Shown one piece after another: positions 8,543 to 18,295 of a stretch of DNA of 64,000 nt; the first letter of the stretch is position 1; each line of letters starts with the position of its first letter. The notes below the pieces were generated by a model. It was given only the letters and a program-made list of their open reading frames with translations, did no database searches and was not told where the DNA came from. This DNA is from Methanothermobacter sp. CaT2 (GTDB lineage Archaea > Methanobacteriota > Methanobacteria > Methanobacteriales > Methanothermobacteraceae): positions 1,582,501 through 1,646,500 of the forward strand of contig NZ_AP011952.1 in assembly GCF_000828575.1 (NCBI RefSeq), given 5' to 3'. Both the position numbers and the translations under genes were made by a program.

Positions 8543-9868
8543 TTATTTTATCTCCTCAAGGACCTCGGTAACTATCTTAAGGAATTTCTGTACAAGGGCC
8601 CTGTTCTTCTCCTCACTGGCCCTGACACGGTCCTCTTCAATTTTTCTGTGAATCGCAATTGCATATATATCTGCAAGGCGCTCCATTACCTCAAGATCCC
8701 TTTCATCGTAGTCCCCATCCTTCCCTGAAACTGCGAGTATTCCCACAAGTTCACCATTGAGTAGAGCGGGGCATGCCAGGAAGTTCTTTATTTCAATGTG
8801 ACCCTCAGGGACCCCAGTGGATTCAGGGTGTGAGGAGGGGTCATTTACGAGAACCGGTTCCCTTTTCCTGAGCACAAGGTTCCAGAGACCACCCATCTCA
8901 GTGGATTCGGCGTCCGGATGACATTCCTTCCCCACCTCCTCTGATGGGAAGTAATTCCTCAGGCTGCCGTCTGACTCAAAGAAGCCAGCCATGCAGTATC
9001 TGCTGCCTGTCAGTTTTTTAGCCCTTTCAATTATGCTCGCAGATATCTCCTCGAGTGAAAGGGGGGATAAGAGTTTCTTTGATACCTCTGCAAGGCTTTT
9101 GTTTATGGCAGTCTCCCTTTCAAGAGCCCTTCTTGCAACTTCCTTTTCGGTGACGTCCCTGTGGACACCCACAACCCCATTTATATTGCCCTCAAAATCA
9201 CGGAGAGGTGATAGGGTTGTTTCAAAATGAGAGTTATCCATGGGCTTCCAGACCCACTCATAGCTAACGGTTTCCCCCTTAAGTGCCCTTTTAATCATTT
9301 CGCTGTGAATCCTGTCCCCGAAGACCTCGCTGACCTTTTCGCCCTGAACTTCATCTGCATCAAGGCCGTATTCTGCAAGCGGCCCGGGTGATATCATGGT
9401 TAGCCTTTCATCGCTGTCGGCAGTGAACAGTATATCCCTTATTGATGAGAGTATGGCCCTGAAGAGTTCATCGTTCTCTGCAAGCCTCCTCTCCAGCTGG
9501 TGTTTGTGGAGTGCGACCTCTATGACGCTGTGGAGTTCCCGGTCCTCAAAGGGCTTTATTATGTATCCAAAGGGCCCTGTTATCTTGGCCCTTTTGAGGG
9601 TTTCCTCGTCGGAATAGGCGGTTATATAGATTATGGGAACCTTCATCCTTTTGGTTATCTCCTCGGCAGCCTCTATACCATCCATGTCCCCCTTGAGGAC
9701 AATATCCATCAGTATGATGTCTGGCCTTGTTTTTTCAGCCATTTCAACGGCCTTTTCACCGGTGGAAACTGTGGCTGTAACCTGGTAACCCAGGGATTCA
9801 AGGCGCTGGCTTATATCAATGGCAACTATGCTCTCATCCTCAACCACCATGACCTTGGCTTTTGACAT
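8543..9868 (-). CDS. Response-regulator protein with REC, PAS and GAF domains
   Basis: A receiver domain (residues about 5-120) shows the acidic pair near VVEDES, the phospho-acceptor in IILMDIVLKGDMDG, a TAYSD threonine and the IIKPF lysine. A PAS domain covers about residues 130-255 (AILSSIRDILFTADSDERL to GVVGVHRDVTEKE) and a GAF domain about 265-420. A short C-terminal helix follows and no kinase or DNA-binding output is present. Such single-chain sensors are common in Methanobacteriales and probably signal by protein contact. The start ATG 9868 is preceded by GAGGTGG. No dedicated histidine kinase gene is adjacent, so its phosphodonor is unknown. Confidence 0.9.
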   Translation of the reverse strand: MSKAKVMVVEDESIVAIDISQRLESLGYQVTATVSTGEKAVEMAEKTRPDIILMDIVLKGDMDGIEAAEEITKRMKVPIIYITAYSDEETLKRAKITGPFGYIIKPFEDRELHSVIEVALHKHQLERRLAENDELFRAILSSIRDILFTADSDERLTMISPGPLAEYGLDADEVQGEKVSEVFGDRIHSEMIKRALKGETVSYEWVWKPMDNSHFETTLSPLRDFEGNINGVVGVHRDVTEKEVARRALERETAINKSLAEVSKKLLSPLSLEEISASIIERAKKLTGSRYCMAGFFESDGSLRNYFPSEEVGKECHPDAESTEMGGLWNLVLRKREPVLVNDPSSHPESTGVPEGHIEIKNFLACPALLNGELVGILAVSGKDGDYDERDLEVMERLADIYAIAIHRKIEEDRVRASEEKNRALVQKFLKIVTEVLEEIK

Positions 9869-9997
9869 GTTCCACCTCTATAATAAAATTAATACTATAA
9901 TTCTGTATCTAAAGCATTATAAAGTTATGTCATGATTCGTGTCATGATTTCAACCCATAGGGGAAGATATTTTACCTTCGCCGATAGATTAATCTCT

Positions 9998-10582
9998 ATG
10001 TACATATGCTTTGAGGGAATTGATGGGTCAGGTAAGACAACACATTCCGTACTCACCGCGGAGTGGCTCAGGGAAAACGGATACAGGGTCTTTAATGTTA
10101 GGGAACCAACAGACTCCAGGATAGGGGGCATCATAAGGGAGATGCTCTCCAGTCCAGATGCCAGGACCCCCGATGGGCAGAGGATACTGGCATTACTCTT
10201 TGCAGCGGACCGCCTGACCCTCAGGAGTAAAATTGAGGGGGAGTGGAGTGGAAGTGTTGTGGTGAGTGACAGGTGCTACTATTCCAGCATGGTTTACCAG
10301 GAACCCGCTGAATGGGTTTCTGAGATAAACAGGTTTGCACCACAACCTGATATAGTCATACTCCTTGATCTTGATGTTGAACTGGCAATGGAGAGATGTG
10401 GCGGTACCGATGAATTTGAGGACCCATCATTTCTTTCACGTGTCAGGGAGAGGTACCTTGAACTCGCCGATAAAAATGAATTTTACATTGTTGATGCAGC
10501 AAGGGGGCTCAACATCATCCAGAGGGATATAAGGAGGATAATCGCCCCCTATCTTGGAATATGCCCTGATGGGATAAGATAG
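9998..10582 (+). CDS. tmk: Thymidylate kinase
   Basis: The enzyme phosphorylates dTMP to dTDP. The P-loop FEGIDGSGKTTHS lies at residues 4-16, a DR(Y/W)-type motif appears as VVVSDRCYYSSMVYQ, and the REPTDSRIGGIIREML segment matches the family. The frame is open from 9932, but ATG 9998 gives the normal N-terminus (MYICFEGIDGSGK) and about 194 residues. There is no ribosome site. A TATA-like GATATTTTACC centred about 27 bases upstream of 9998 suggests a leaderless transcript, divergent from the REC-PAS-GAF gene. Confidence 0.93.
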   Translation: MYICFEGIDGSGKTTHSVLTAEWLRENGYRVFNVREPTDSRIGGIIREMLSSPDARTPDGQRILALLFAADRLTLRSKIEGEWSGSVVVSDRCYYSSMVYQEPAEWVSEINRFAPQPDIVILLDLDVELAMERCGGTDEFEDPSFLSRVRERYLELADKNEFYIVDAARGLNIIQRDIRRIIAPYLGICPDGIR

Positions 10583-10598
10583 ATTCAGGAGGATGCAT

Positions 10599-10808
10599 TT
10601 ATTTTTCCTGGGACCCTGGATTCTCGAGTTCCTCTATCCTCTTTCTGATGGACTCAAGGATACGTTCCCTTGCCCTTTCAAGTTCCTCCAGCTCACCCCT
10701 CAAGACGGGCCCATCGTCTGTCTGTATCAGTTCAACCTCGTATTCATCAATTATCTCAGCCATTGTTGTGTGTGTTATGCCTGGCGGAAGTCTCATGTCG
10801 TACAGCAT
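10599..10808 (-). CDS. Small conserved-type protein downstream of tyrS
   Basis: A 69-residue acidic protein whose ATG at 10808 directly abuts the tyrS TAG stop (no gap), so it is probably translated in the same operon. The C-terminal half (residues about 38-62, rich in E, R, L and I) is predicted to be a helix or coiled coil. I do not recognise the family. The tight spacing and lack of any other gene in this strand interval support it as real. It converges on tmk, with 16 bases between the two stops. Confidence 0.65.
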   Translation of the reverse strand: MLYDMRLPPGITHTTMAEIIDEYEVELIQTDDGPVLRGELEELERARERILESIRKRIEELENPGSQEK

Positions 10809-11768
10809 CTAAACACCTTCCATGTAGTCTCTTACAGGTCCCAGCATGTTAATAAGGTAATCTGAGACCGCATTCTTTAGATCCAGCGGGTGAAGGTCGC
10901 CGCTGGAGTAGGTATTGAGGAGTTCGTCAAGGTCCAGTTCAAGGTCACCCCCAAATTTCTCGGGGCGCCTTATGGTCATCCTGCCATATTCTGGCATTAT
11001 AAAGTACTTCACGATTTCGATGATTGGGTTACCCTCCACCTCCCCCATGGGACAGTAACTCCCCTTCACCTTTTCCCTTATCTCATCGGGGGAGTCGTCC
11101 ACTGCAATGAAGTTACCCTTGCTGGAGGACATCTTTTCTGAACCGTCGGTTCCGTGGAGCAGTGGGGTGTGTATGCATACCGGTGCATCGAAACCGAGCC
11201 TTGGGAGGTTCTCACGTGCCAGCATATGTATCTTTCGCTGCTCCATTCCCCCCAGCGCCACATCCACATCAAGGTAGACCATGTCGATGACCTGCATGAG
11301 GGGGTAGATAACCTCTGCAACCTTGTGGTCCTCTGATTCCCTTGTTATCTGGGCCATGCTCCTCCTGGCCCGAAGGAGTGTTGTTATGAGGGCCATTCTG
11401 TATACCAGGTCTGTGTACTCTGGCTGCGTCTGGAAGGATGAACCCAGGATGAACTCGGTCCTATCAGGGGAGAGTCCAAGTGCCAGGAAGCATTTTCTGT
11501 TGTAATCGGCCATCTCCCTTATCCTCTCCATGCTGCCCTTACCATTGAGGTATGCATGGTAGTCGGCAAGGAGTATCTTGACCCTGAAGCCGGCATCCTG
11601 CATTTCCCTCAGTTTCCTTATGGTTATGGCGTGTCCCAGATGAACCTTACCTGAGGGCTCATAGCCTGTGTAGACAACAGGTTCATCCTTCTTAAGGACC
11701 TCCAGCAGTTCATCGGGTGTTATGACCTCAAGAACATCACGGGTTATGGTGTTGAGCGTATCATCCAT
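10809..11768 (-). CDS. tyrS: Tyrosyl-tRNA synthetase
   Basis: This class I synthetase charges tRNA-Tyr. It has the HIGH-type motif HLGHAIT near residue 45, a YTGYEPSG tyrosine-pocket segment and the KMSKS-type motif EKMSSSKGN near residue 205. The short archaeal form (about 319 residues) is expected. The frame extends to 11792, but ATG 11768 has GGAGG upstream and starts five bases after the NMD3 stop, whereas the longer start would overlap NMD3 by 20 bases. It belongs to a minus-strand translation block running from MCM through aIF2-beta and NMD3. Confidence 0.95.
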   Translation of the reverse strand: MDDTLNTITRDVLEVITPDELLEVLKKDEPVVYTGYEPSGKVHLGHAITIRKLREMQDAGFRVKILLADYHAYLNGKGSMERIREMADYNRKCFLALGLSPDRTEFILGSSFQTQPEYTDLVYRMALITTLLRARRSMAQITRESEDHKVAEVIYPLMQVIDMVYLDVDVALGGMEQRKIHMLARENLPRLGFDAPVCIHTPLLHGTDGSEKMSSSKGNFIAVDDSPDEIREKVKGSYCPMGEVEGNPIIEIVKYFIMPEYGRMTIRRPEKFGGDLELDLDELLNTYSSGDLHPLDLKNAVSDYLINMLGPVRDYMEGV

Positions 11769-11772
11769 CAGA

Positions 11773-12828
11773 TCATTCCTCCGCCTCATCAATGATGTAG
11801 AGTCTCTTCTTAATTTCTATAACAGGAACCTGTTCTCCTATCTCAAGTTTTGATGTGTAACTGTCAGCTTCAAGGTCCACGGGTTCAAATGTTTCGGGGT
11901 GAAGCACCTGTATCCTTCCAGGGGATCTTGCAGTCACCGTGGTTGTCTTAACATCACCGGCCCTCGCAACGAGGTCAATATTTTCGTATTCTCCCCAGAG
12001 TATGTTCTTCACGTCACGGGTCTCAAGGTCCTTCACAGCCACACCACGCTTTCTGAGGTCAAGGACCGTGAGCATGCGGTCCTGGTGCAGGAGGAAGTCT
12101 CCTCTTCTGAAATCAGGGAGTCTGAGTGATATCCATGTCCTGTAGAGTCCCTTACCGCTTGACCTATCCTGCCCCATTAGCCGTGGTGACTCACTGGCAA
12201 TACCGCCGAGTTCCTCCCTGAGGGCGCTCACAACCTTTCTGGCGGATTTATGGGATCCTATGTAATAGTCGACCCCCTCCTTCACCTCAACCCTCTGGGG
12301 GAGGTATGCCAGCTTATCCCTCCTTGAGAGCTTCAGGAGGGTCCTTTTAACTGTGAGGTCGGCCCTTTCTATTTCTGATTCAGCCAGTTCCCTTCCATCG
12401 GCCCTTAACTGTATCACAGCCTCGTAGTAGCCTGATGCCTGTTTGCTGCAGGCCGGGCAGGCAGTGTTTGTGAGGCGGACCTCCACCCCGTACTCCTGGC
12501 TCACCATCCTTCCAAGGACCTCAGCATCCACCTCCACCAGGCACTGGTAGATGGTGCCCCTCTGCTGTATTATTTCCAGTTCGATTTCAGGGTTTTCAAC
12601 AGGGGGTTCCCAGCTGATATTCTCCTCAAGGGCCCGGTATACTATTTCCTCCTCAGGGAGGCCCTCATCCACCCACTGGCCACTTATCAGCTTCGCATGG
12701 CAGTGGCTGCACACATAAACCTCTATTCTGGAGGGAATGCTGAGGATGGTGTAGTCCTCAAGGAAACAGTCCCTGCATAGTCCATCATATAATTCAGAAT
12801 CAGAACTACCGCATCTGACACAGAACAT
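11773..12828 (-). CDS. NMD3-family ribosome biogenesis protein
   Basis: The N-terminus carries zinc-finger cysteine pairs ([25 protein letters not shown]) and a later CPACSK pair near residue 125, the pattern of archaeal NMD3 proteins. Eukaryotic NMD3 is the export adaptor of the large ribosomal subunit. The archaeal protein lacks the export tails and is thought to act in large-subunit maturation. At 351 residues it is typical of archaeal members. It lies between aIF2-beta and TyrS in a tightly packed operon. Confidence 0.9.
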   Translation of the reverse strand: MFCVRCGSSDSELYDGLCRDCFLEDYTILSIPSRIEVYVCSHCHAKLISGQWVDEGLPEEEIVYRALEENISWEPPVENPEIELEIIQQRGTIYQCLVEVDAEVLGRMVSQEYGVEVRLTNTACPACSKQASGYYEAVIQLRADGRELAESEIERADLTVKRTLLKLSRRDKLAYLPQRVEVKEGVDYYIGSHKSARKVVSALREELGGIASESPRLMGQDRSSGKGLYRTWISLRLPDFRRGDFLLHQDRMLTVLDLRKRGVAVKDLETRDVKNILWGEYENIDLVARAGDVKTTTVTARSPGRIQVLHPETFEPVDLEADSYTSKLEIGEQVPVIEIKKRLYIIDEAEE

Positions 12829-12854
12829 TTTCTATAGCTGCTCCTCTATCTTCT

Positions 12855-13262
12855 CTAGACGTTCTTGAGGGGCGCCTTGGCACCGCATGCCTCGCACTTG
12901 AGAAGGGATATCCGCCCCTCCCTGATTATCCTTGTATCGGGTCTGTTGCATTCGTGGCATATGACGAATTTGTTGACGTAGTCCTCTATCCTCTCGTTTA
13001 TGAGAAAGTGGGTGAATTTACCCTGGAGTATGGCCCTTCCACCCTCAAGGTTACCTGCGGTACCCAGTTCCCTCAGAAGGAATTTCAGAAGGTGCTGGGG
13101 GTCCCTGTTGAGGGCATCTGCGACCTCCCTGAAGTTCTGTATGAATGTCCTGTTTCCCTGTATAACTGAGTACGCCTTTGGAACCTCGAAACGTTTTGTT
13201 TCAAATACCTCTGGGGGCAGCTGCTCTATGGCCCTTTCAAGTAATTTTTCGTAATCATCCAT
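12855..13262 (-). CDS. eif2b: Translation initiation factor aIF2, beta subunit
   Basis: The beta subunit of the heterotrimer that brings Met-tRNAi to the small ribosomal subunit. The 135-residue protein has the N-terminal helix, the central alpha-beta domain ([19 protein letters not shown]) and the C-terminal zinc ribbon CHECNRPDT...[10 protein letters not shown] (four cysteines, residues about 103-127). From memory its M. thermautotrophicus counterpart is MTH1769, next to MCM, as here. Confidence 0.95.
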   Translation of the reverse strand: MDDYEKLLERAIEQLPPEVFETKRFEVPKAYSVIQGNRTFIQNFREVADALNRDPQHLLKFLLRELGTAGNLEGGRAILQGKFTHFLINERIEDYVNKFVICHECNRPDTRIIREGRISLLKCEACGAKAPLKNV

Positions 13263-13299
13263 AATCTATACCTCCGGTAAAAAGTGTGTAATGGAAAAT

Positions 13300-15300
13300 T
13301 CAGACCACCTTAAGGTATCCCCTGGCGGGCTCAAATATTGCGCCCTTGTCCTTGAGGATCCTTATCAGTTCCTCAACCTTTTCCTCACTCACGTTATATC
13401 TATCCATCATCTCAGTTATAAGAATATTGGTGGGTGCCCTGCCACCGTAGTCCTCCTCGTATTCCCTTATGAGTTCAAGTAGCAGGCGGAACTTGTCCCT
13501 CTCAGATTTGGGTGTTCTCCCCTCAACCTTGTCGATGTCTATCTTACCTGTCTCAGGGTCGTACCCCACCTGTTTCAGGCATGCCTGGGACAGCTTTATG
13601 GCCTTTCTGGCGTCCTCTGCCTCCACGTGTTCCTTGAGTTTTATCTTTGCACTGGCCTCTGAGAGTCGCACAAGGGCCTCCAGCTGCCTTGCTGTTATGG
13701 GGACCGGCGAGTCCTCATCGGCTGCGCTGGCCCTCATTGATACGTAGAAGTCCTCAAGGACCTGCATCGCCTCATCTGTCAGCACTGGCCTCACATTCTT
13801 CCTTGCATAGGCTATGTACTTCCTCAGCAGTTCTGGATCTATTTCAAAGGGGGTGTGGTCCTCCTTATGTGTTTTCAGGATGTGCCTTGCAAGTTCCCTG
13901 TCCTTCTCCTCATCGGGTTTGTCTTCCACAACGAATATCAGGTCGAAACGTGACAGTATGGTTGATGGAAGGTCTATCTGTTCTGCAATTGATTTGTAAC
14001 TGTCGAATCTCCCGAATTTTGGGTTTGCGGCTGCCAGGACAGAGCACCTTGAGTTGAGGGTTGCCATTATACCTGCCTTGGCTATGCTTATGGTCTGCTG
14101 CTCCAGTGCCTCGTGGATGGCTGAACGGTCCTCATCACGCATCTTATCCAGTTCATCCACACAGACGTTACCCTTATCCCCCAGGACAAGGGCACCGGCC
14201 TCAAGGGACCATCCACCGAATTCATCCCTCACAGCCGCGGCGGTGAGCCCAACCCCTGAGGTACCCTTACCGCTTGTGTATATCCCCCTGGGGGCCAGCT
14301 TTGACACGTACTTGAGCATCTGGGACTTACCTATACCCGGGTCCCCGACTATGAGGATGTGTATGTCCCCACGGAGGCGGGTCTTATCATCGAGCTCCTT
14401 CCCGGTCCCCCCAAAGAGCTGAAGTGCTATGGCCTCCTTTACCTCACGGTAACCGTGTATTGATGGTGCGGTGGACCTTATGATCTTCTCGTATATGTTG
14501 GGGTCGGCTGCAAGCTCCCTTATTTTTTCCTCGTCCTCCTCACTTATCTGGAGCTCCTCAAACTCCTGTTCAAGGAACTCGGTGTAGTTTCCGTATATGA
14601 AGTTCTTGAACCGCCTGGTCCTCTCATCGCGGACTGTCCTCAGTGTACCTGTGACCCTCACAATGTCCCCGGGGGTGAGGGTGTCAACCAGGTCATCCTC
14701 AAGGACGACTGTTATCTGGCGGGGCTGCTCACCACCTGAGAGGTTCTCAAGTGGCTCCTGGAGTTTCAGTGTCTGGGTGTCCAGGAACTCTGATTCGTCC
14801 TGCAGGAGCCTGAAGGACCTGCCACCACACTCTGAGCAGAGTGATGGCTCTGTGATCATGTTGGTGGACTGGCTGACCTCGTGGAGCCTCATGCAGCCCC
14901 TGCACTCAAAGACGGCCTTAACTATCCTGGGTCTTATCTCATCTGTCTTCCTAACAATACCGTCAACTGCAACGAATTTACCTATGAATTTACTCCGGAG
15001 CTCCCTGAGGGGTATGACGTTGCTGACCCCACTGAACCTTATGTTGAGGTCCACGTTCTTCCTCAGGGGATCAATGTTCCTTATGGCCTTCTGGGCGGCC
15101 CTTATCACATCGTCTGGTTTTTCAATTAGAAGGTCTGCAAGGTCGGGGTCGAACATTTCAAGGTCAAGGTAGTCGACTTCAATGGATCTGACGTTGGGAT
15201 ACTTCTCTATGGACTCAAATACCCTGTCCTTGTACTCCTTGAGTGAAAAGAATTCTTCGAATTTTGTGAGTGTCTTGCTCTTATCCACGGTTTTCATCAT
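13300..15300 (-). CDS. mcm: Replicative helicase MCM
   Basis: The single archaeal MCM forms the hexameric 3'-to-5' replicative helicase. A zinc ribbon (CRGC...CSEC, roughly residues 130-160) lies within the N-terminal DNA-binding region. The AAA+ core carries Walker [10 protein letters not shown], Walker [11 protein letters not shown] and an arginine finger [10 protein letters not shown]-terminal winged helix ends the protein. Its 666 residues and the [11 protein letters not shown] start match what I remember of M. thermautotrophicus MTH1770, with scattered differences, for example [14 protein letters not shown] near the N-terminus. It heads the minus-strand block followed by aIF2-beta, NMD3 and tyrS, linking replication and translation genes. 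Confidence 0.98.
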   Translation of the reverse strand: MMKTVDKSKTLTKFEEFFSLKEYKDRVFESIEKYPNVRSIEVDYLDLEMFDPDLADLLIEKPDDVIRAAQKAIRNIDPLRKNVDLNIRFSGVSNVIPLRELRSKFIGKFVAVDGIVRKTDEIRPRIVKAVFECRGCMRLHEVSQSTNMITEPSLCSECGGRSFRLLQDESEFLDTQTLKLQEPLENLSGGEQPRQITVVLEDDLVDTLTPGDIVRVTGTLRTVRDERTRRFKNFIYGNYTEFLEQEFEELQISEEDEEKIRELAADPNIYEKIIRSTAPSIHGYREVKEAIALQLFGGTGKELDDKTRLRGDIHILIVGDPGIGKSQMLKYVSKLAPRGIYTSGKGTSGVGLTAAAVRDEFGGWSLEAGALVLGDKGNVCVDELDKMRDEDRSAIHEALEQQTISIAKAGIMATLNSRCSVLAAANPKFGRFDSYKSIAEQIDLPSTILSRFDLIFVVEDKPDEEKDRELARHILKTHKEDHTPFEIDPELLRKYIAYARKNVRPVLTDEAMQVLEDFYVSMRASAADEDSPVPITARQLEALVRLSEASAKIKLKEHVEAEDARKAIKLSQACLKQVGYDPETGKIDIDKVEGRTPKSERDKFRLLLELIREYEEDYGGRAPTNILITEMMDRYNVSEEKVEELIRILKDKGAIFEPARGYLKVV

Positions 15301-15403
15301 GAAAGTATATTATAACGACATTATAAAACCTTAATTGAGTGAGTGAACTAGCCCTTATGAACATGAAGATTTTTTTCACAGTCACTGAATGTAAGGTGAG
15401 ATC

Positions 15404-15838
15404 ATGAAGAGATCAAGGATAAACCTCTTTAAGGTAACATCAATGACCATATCAATTCTGGGAGTGCTTCTCATAGCGGGGACCATACTGATATTTGTAT
15501 ATATAGGTGTCGATGCGGTATCTGATGCCATATCTGGGAGTGTGGAGAAGGGTGCTGAGTACGATGAACTCGCAAAGCTCCAGAGCGATTACTCGTCACT
15601 GAAGGTCCAGTATGACTCGGTTAAAAAGGAGGTCTACCAGAGGAACAACGATAACCTGACAAAGACGTACCTGAATGCTGAGATAGAGCTTGTGAAGGCC
15701 AAGTCAGCGATTGATGACGTTAAAAGTGCTCTGGAGACAAACAAACCAAAATCTGAGGTTGATGATCGCATAAAAACAGCCAGGTATCAGCTTCAGGTTG
15801 CCTCACAGGCCCTGAATGATCTGAGGGTCCTCATGTGA
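15404..15838 (+). CDS. Membrane-anchored coiled-coil protein, function unknown
   Basis: One N-terminal transmembrane segment (residues about 10-33, VTSMTISILGVLLIAGTILI) is followed by an extracytoplasmic region of about 110 residues rich in K, E, Y and L heptads (DELAKLQSDYSSLKVQYD onwards), predicted to be coiled coil. ATG 15404 follows GGTGAG closely. I do not recognise the family. It stands alone between divergent mcm and convergent rlmE. Confidence 0.75.
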   Translation: MKRSRINLFKVTSMTISILGVLLIAGTILIFVYIGVDAVSDAISGSVEKGAEYDELAKLQSDYSSLKVQYDSVKKEVYQRNNDNLTKTYLNAEIELVKAKSAIDDVKSALETNKPKSEVDDRIKTARYQLQVASQALNDLRVLM

Positions 15839-15881
15839 GGCTGAGGGTTCTCTCCCATTTTTCCTTGAAGTTCCGCCCGAC

Positions 15882-16517
15882 CTAATGGATGATTCTCTCC
15901 CATTTCCTTCTACCCTTGAAGTCCTGCCCCACAATGTACATCTCTGCGCTTGCCTTTCTTGATGAGGCGGGTTTTGTTGTTTTGAGTTTCCAGAAATCCT
16001 TCTTCATTTCCTTTATGACTTTATCGAGTTCAGGGCCCTGGAATGCCTTGATCAGGATGTTCCCCTTCCTTTCAAGGACCCTGTAGGCTATATCAAGGAC
16101 ATTTTCAACAAGATCCACCGAGCGGAGATGATCGATGTCCCTTATACCTGAAAGGGATGGGGCAGCGTCTGATATGACCACATCTGCCCTTCCACCAAGC
16201 TCCTCAATTATCCTCTCCTTTATCGCAGGGTCTGTGAAGTCCCCCCTTATGGCCCTGAAGTTCTCGGCGGGGAAACCCTTTATCCTCTGGAGGTCAACTG
16301 CAACCACAAGTCCCTCATCACCTACCTTCTCAAGGGCGACCTGTGACCATCCCCCGGGGGCGGCCCCGAGGTCAAGGACCCTGTCACCCTTCCTTATCAG
16401 TTTGTAGCGGTTGTTGAGCTGCAGTAACTTGTAGGATGCCCTTGAGCGGTAGTTCTCCCTCTTGGCACTTTTGTAGTAGTGGTCCTTTTTCCTTTCAGCC
16501 TGCCATCGTTTTCCCAT
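15882..16517 (-). CDS. rlmE: FtsJ/RlmE-type 2'-O-ribose methyltransferase
   Basis: An SAM-dependent rRNA 2'-O-methyltransferase of the RrmJ/FtsJ family. The catalytic K-D-K-E tetrad is visible: lysine in RASYKLLQ, aspartate in [11 protein letters not shown], lysine in LIKAFQG and glutamate in SAEMYIVG. The SAM motif is [15 protein letters not shown] near residue 47. The likely target is the A-loop uridine of 23S rRNA. ATG 16517 follows GGAGGTGACC. It lies four bases after the phosphodiesterase stop and probably shares its transcript. Confidence 0.92.
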   Translation of the reverse strand: MGKRWQAERKKDHYYKSAKRENYRSRASYKLLQLNNRYKLIRKGDRVLDLGAAPGGWSQVALEKVGDEGLVVAVDLQRIKGFPAENFRAIRGDFTDPAIKERIIEELGGRADVVISDAAPSLSGIRDIDHLRSVDLVENVLDIAYRVLERKGNILIKAFQGPELDKVIKEMKKDFWKLKTTKPASSRKASAEMYIVGQDFKGRRKWERIIH

Positions 16518-16521
16518 GGGG

Positions 16522-17040
16522 TCACCTCCTGAAGTTCAGTGATCTGCAGACAGGCGCCCCTGTCCTGATGATCCTGGCATCAAGTTTTTCACCGTCAATT
16601 TCAAGGATCATGACGCTTGGATCTGTGAGGCGGGGCACTGTAGGACTTCCAGGGTTGAGGAGGAGCATGTCCTCAAGTTCGGTTATGAAGGGCTGATGTG
16701 TATGTCCGCTTATGAGGACATCTGCACCAAGCTCAAGCCCCAGGTACCTCAGCTGCTGGGTATCACCACGGGGGTAGACCTCCCCATGTATGAGGCCCAC
16801 CCTGTATGCTCCGATCTCAAATACCCTTGATCTGGGGTTGTCTACACCATATCGGCGGTCCATGTTTCCCTGAACGCACTCAACAGGTGCAAGGGTTTCA
16901 AGGTCACTCAGAACATCCGGTGAGGTCAGGTCACCGGCGTGGAGTATAAGTTCAACGTCCCTGAAGGCCTCAAATACTGCCTCAGGGATTTCATCTGCCC
17001 TGTCAGGGATGTGCGTATCTGATATAACACCTACTAGCAT
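16522..17040 (-). CDS. YfcE/MJ0936-type metallophosphoesterase
   Basis: A small calcineurin-like phosphodiesterase with the metal motifs DTH ([10 protein letters not shown]), GD ([10 protein letters not shown]), GNMD and GHTH (ISGHTHQPF). Relatives are phosphodiesterases of broad in vitro activity and unclear cellular substrate. The frame opens at GTG 17046, but ATG 17040 is chosen because GGAG sits seven bases before it and only two before the GTG. It gives 172 residues, about the family length. Operonic with rlmE. Confidence 0.88.
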   Translation of the reverse strand: MLVGVISDTHIPDRADEIPEAVFEAFRDVELILHAGDLTSPDVLSDLETLAPVECVQGNMDRRYGVDNPRSRVFEIGAYRVGLIHGEVYPRGDTQQLRYLGLELGADVLISGHTHQPFITELEDMLLLNPGSPTVPRLTDPSVMILEIDGEKLDARIIRTGAPVCRSLNFRR

Positions 17041-17281
17041 TCTCACTCTCCTTATGTAGATTATGGGATGGATTCTTGGTTGATATCAGCCGGGTAAGCA
17101 ATAAGATTACACAGTCCTATATCTTTTTTATTTTTAAAATAAGTTTTCTGACGGATCTGTATCTGGGCTGGGAATAAAATGTACCCTGTCGGGCTGCCCT
17201 CTGATTCCAGAGGTATCTGTATTTCTGACCTGTATCGATACCCTAAGGTATTATGAGAGGAAAAAATAAATGGGGTGGTGG

Positions 17282-17722
17282 TTATCGAACAAATTCCCTA
17301 AATTCACAGGTACGGTCACCTAGGCCCCAGCACCTGACCTCACGGAGGTCAACCAGTCTCCCGCTCATTGATTCAAGTATTCCTGCAAGGAGGCCCCCCT
17401 CAAAGTGACAGAGGGCCTTACCTGAAGCAGGAAGCCCTGCACAGCTGAGACACTCATCAACCCTAAGGCGGTAGGGGTTCTCTTCAAGAATCTCAAGCTC
17501 ACCGACCCTGTTATCATGGAGGAATTTCACGGCCTCATCAGTGTTTTTCAAACCCATACTTCGTCCAAGGTCCTTACCACTCTTGTAGAGGATACCGTTG
17601 GCCCCCTCCCCTATGATGGAGTAGGGCATGAACCTCAGTATCCTGAACAGTTTTATATCTGTCATGGTACCAAGGGATGGTCTTTCCACCACAAGGTCTC
17701 CAACATCATACATATCTATCAC
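17282..17722 (-). CDS. V4R (4-vinyl reductase) domain protein
   Basis: A 146-residue protein with the V4R domain: a conserved cysteine cluster DECLSCAGLP, then CHFEGGLLAGILES and a C-terminal CWGLGDRTCEFRE. V4R domains bind small hydrophobic ligands or metal and occur in regulators and in bacteriochlorophyll 4-vinyl reductase relatives. A stand-alone V4R protein in a methanogen is probably a sensor or ligand carrier, but its ligand is unknown. A TTTAAATAT TATA element at about 17745-17755 would drive it. Confidence 0.82.
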   Translation of the reverse strand: MIDMYDVGDLVVERPSLGTMTDIKLFRILRFMPYSIIGEGANGILYKSGKDLGRSMGLKNTDEAVKFLHDNRVGELEILEENPYRLRVDECLSCAGLPASGKALCHFEGGLLAGILESMSGRLVDLREVRCWGLGDRTCEFREFVR

Positions 17723-17859
17723 CTTTTAATAAAGACCATCTCATAATATTTAAATCTTTATTATTACTGGAGTACCTAAAAAATAGTAATAAGTCGGAGA
17801 GAATTATTATATCTGGCAGCATGGTCACAGTTCTTCATCACGGATTAAAAAATTAATGA

Positions 17860-18216
17860 TCAGTCACCGGCAAGGAAACCCCCTATGGCACCACCGATGC
17901 CCATGAAGATCATTGAAACAAAGAGGAGCACCAACACAAGCACTGCGCCGGCGAATGCTCCGATGAATAATCCTCCGAATCCTCCAAGAACGGCACCAAA
18001 GATTGTTAAGAGAATCGCGAGGACTATGCCGCCAAAGGCACCGGCAACCGTGGCATTCCAGAACCCACCAGTGGCACCTTCCCTCACAATGAGGCCAACA
18101 ACAAAACCCGCAAGGAACAAGCCAAGGACAGAGGCCTGGTCAATAAACGGGCTAAGGATGATCGGAAAAACAACTGCAAGTATGAATCCAGTAATGACAG
18201 CTCCCCACTTAACCAT
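17860..18216 (-). CDS. DUF5518-type membrane protein
   Basis: The 118-residue protein is nearly all hydrophobic, with about four transmembrane segments rich in glycine and alanine (for example GGIVLAILLTIFGAVLGG). It matches the small DUF5518 membrane proteins frequent in Methanobacteria. The function is unknown. It is a monocistronic gene divergent from the photolyase-related gene, with 79 bases between the starts. Confidence 0.75.
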   Translation of the reverse strand: MVKWGAVITGFILAVVFPIILSPFIDQASVLGLFLAGFVVGLIVREGATGGFWNATVAGAFGGIVLAILLTIFGAVLGGFGGLFIGAFAGAVLVLVLLFVSMIFMGIGGAIGGFLAGD

Positions 18217-18295
18217 ATAAACACCATAACAGTTTATGTCAAGCTATCCTAAAAAACTTTTAGATTTATAGACACCTCCTGACATAATATTATAC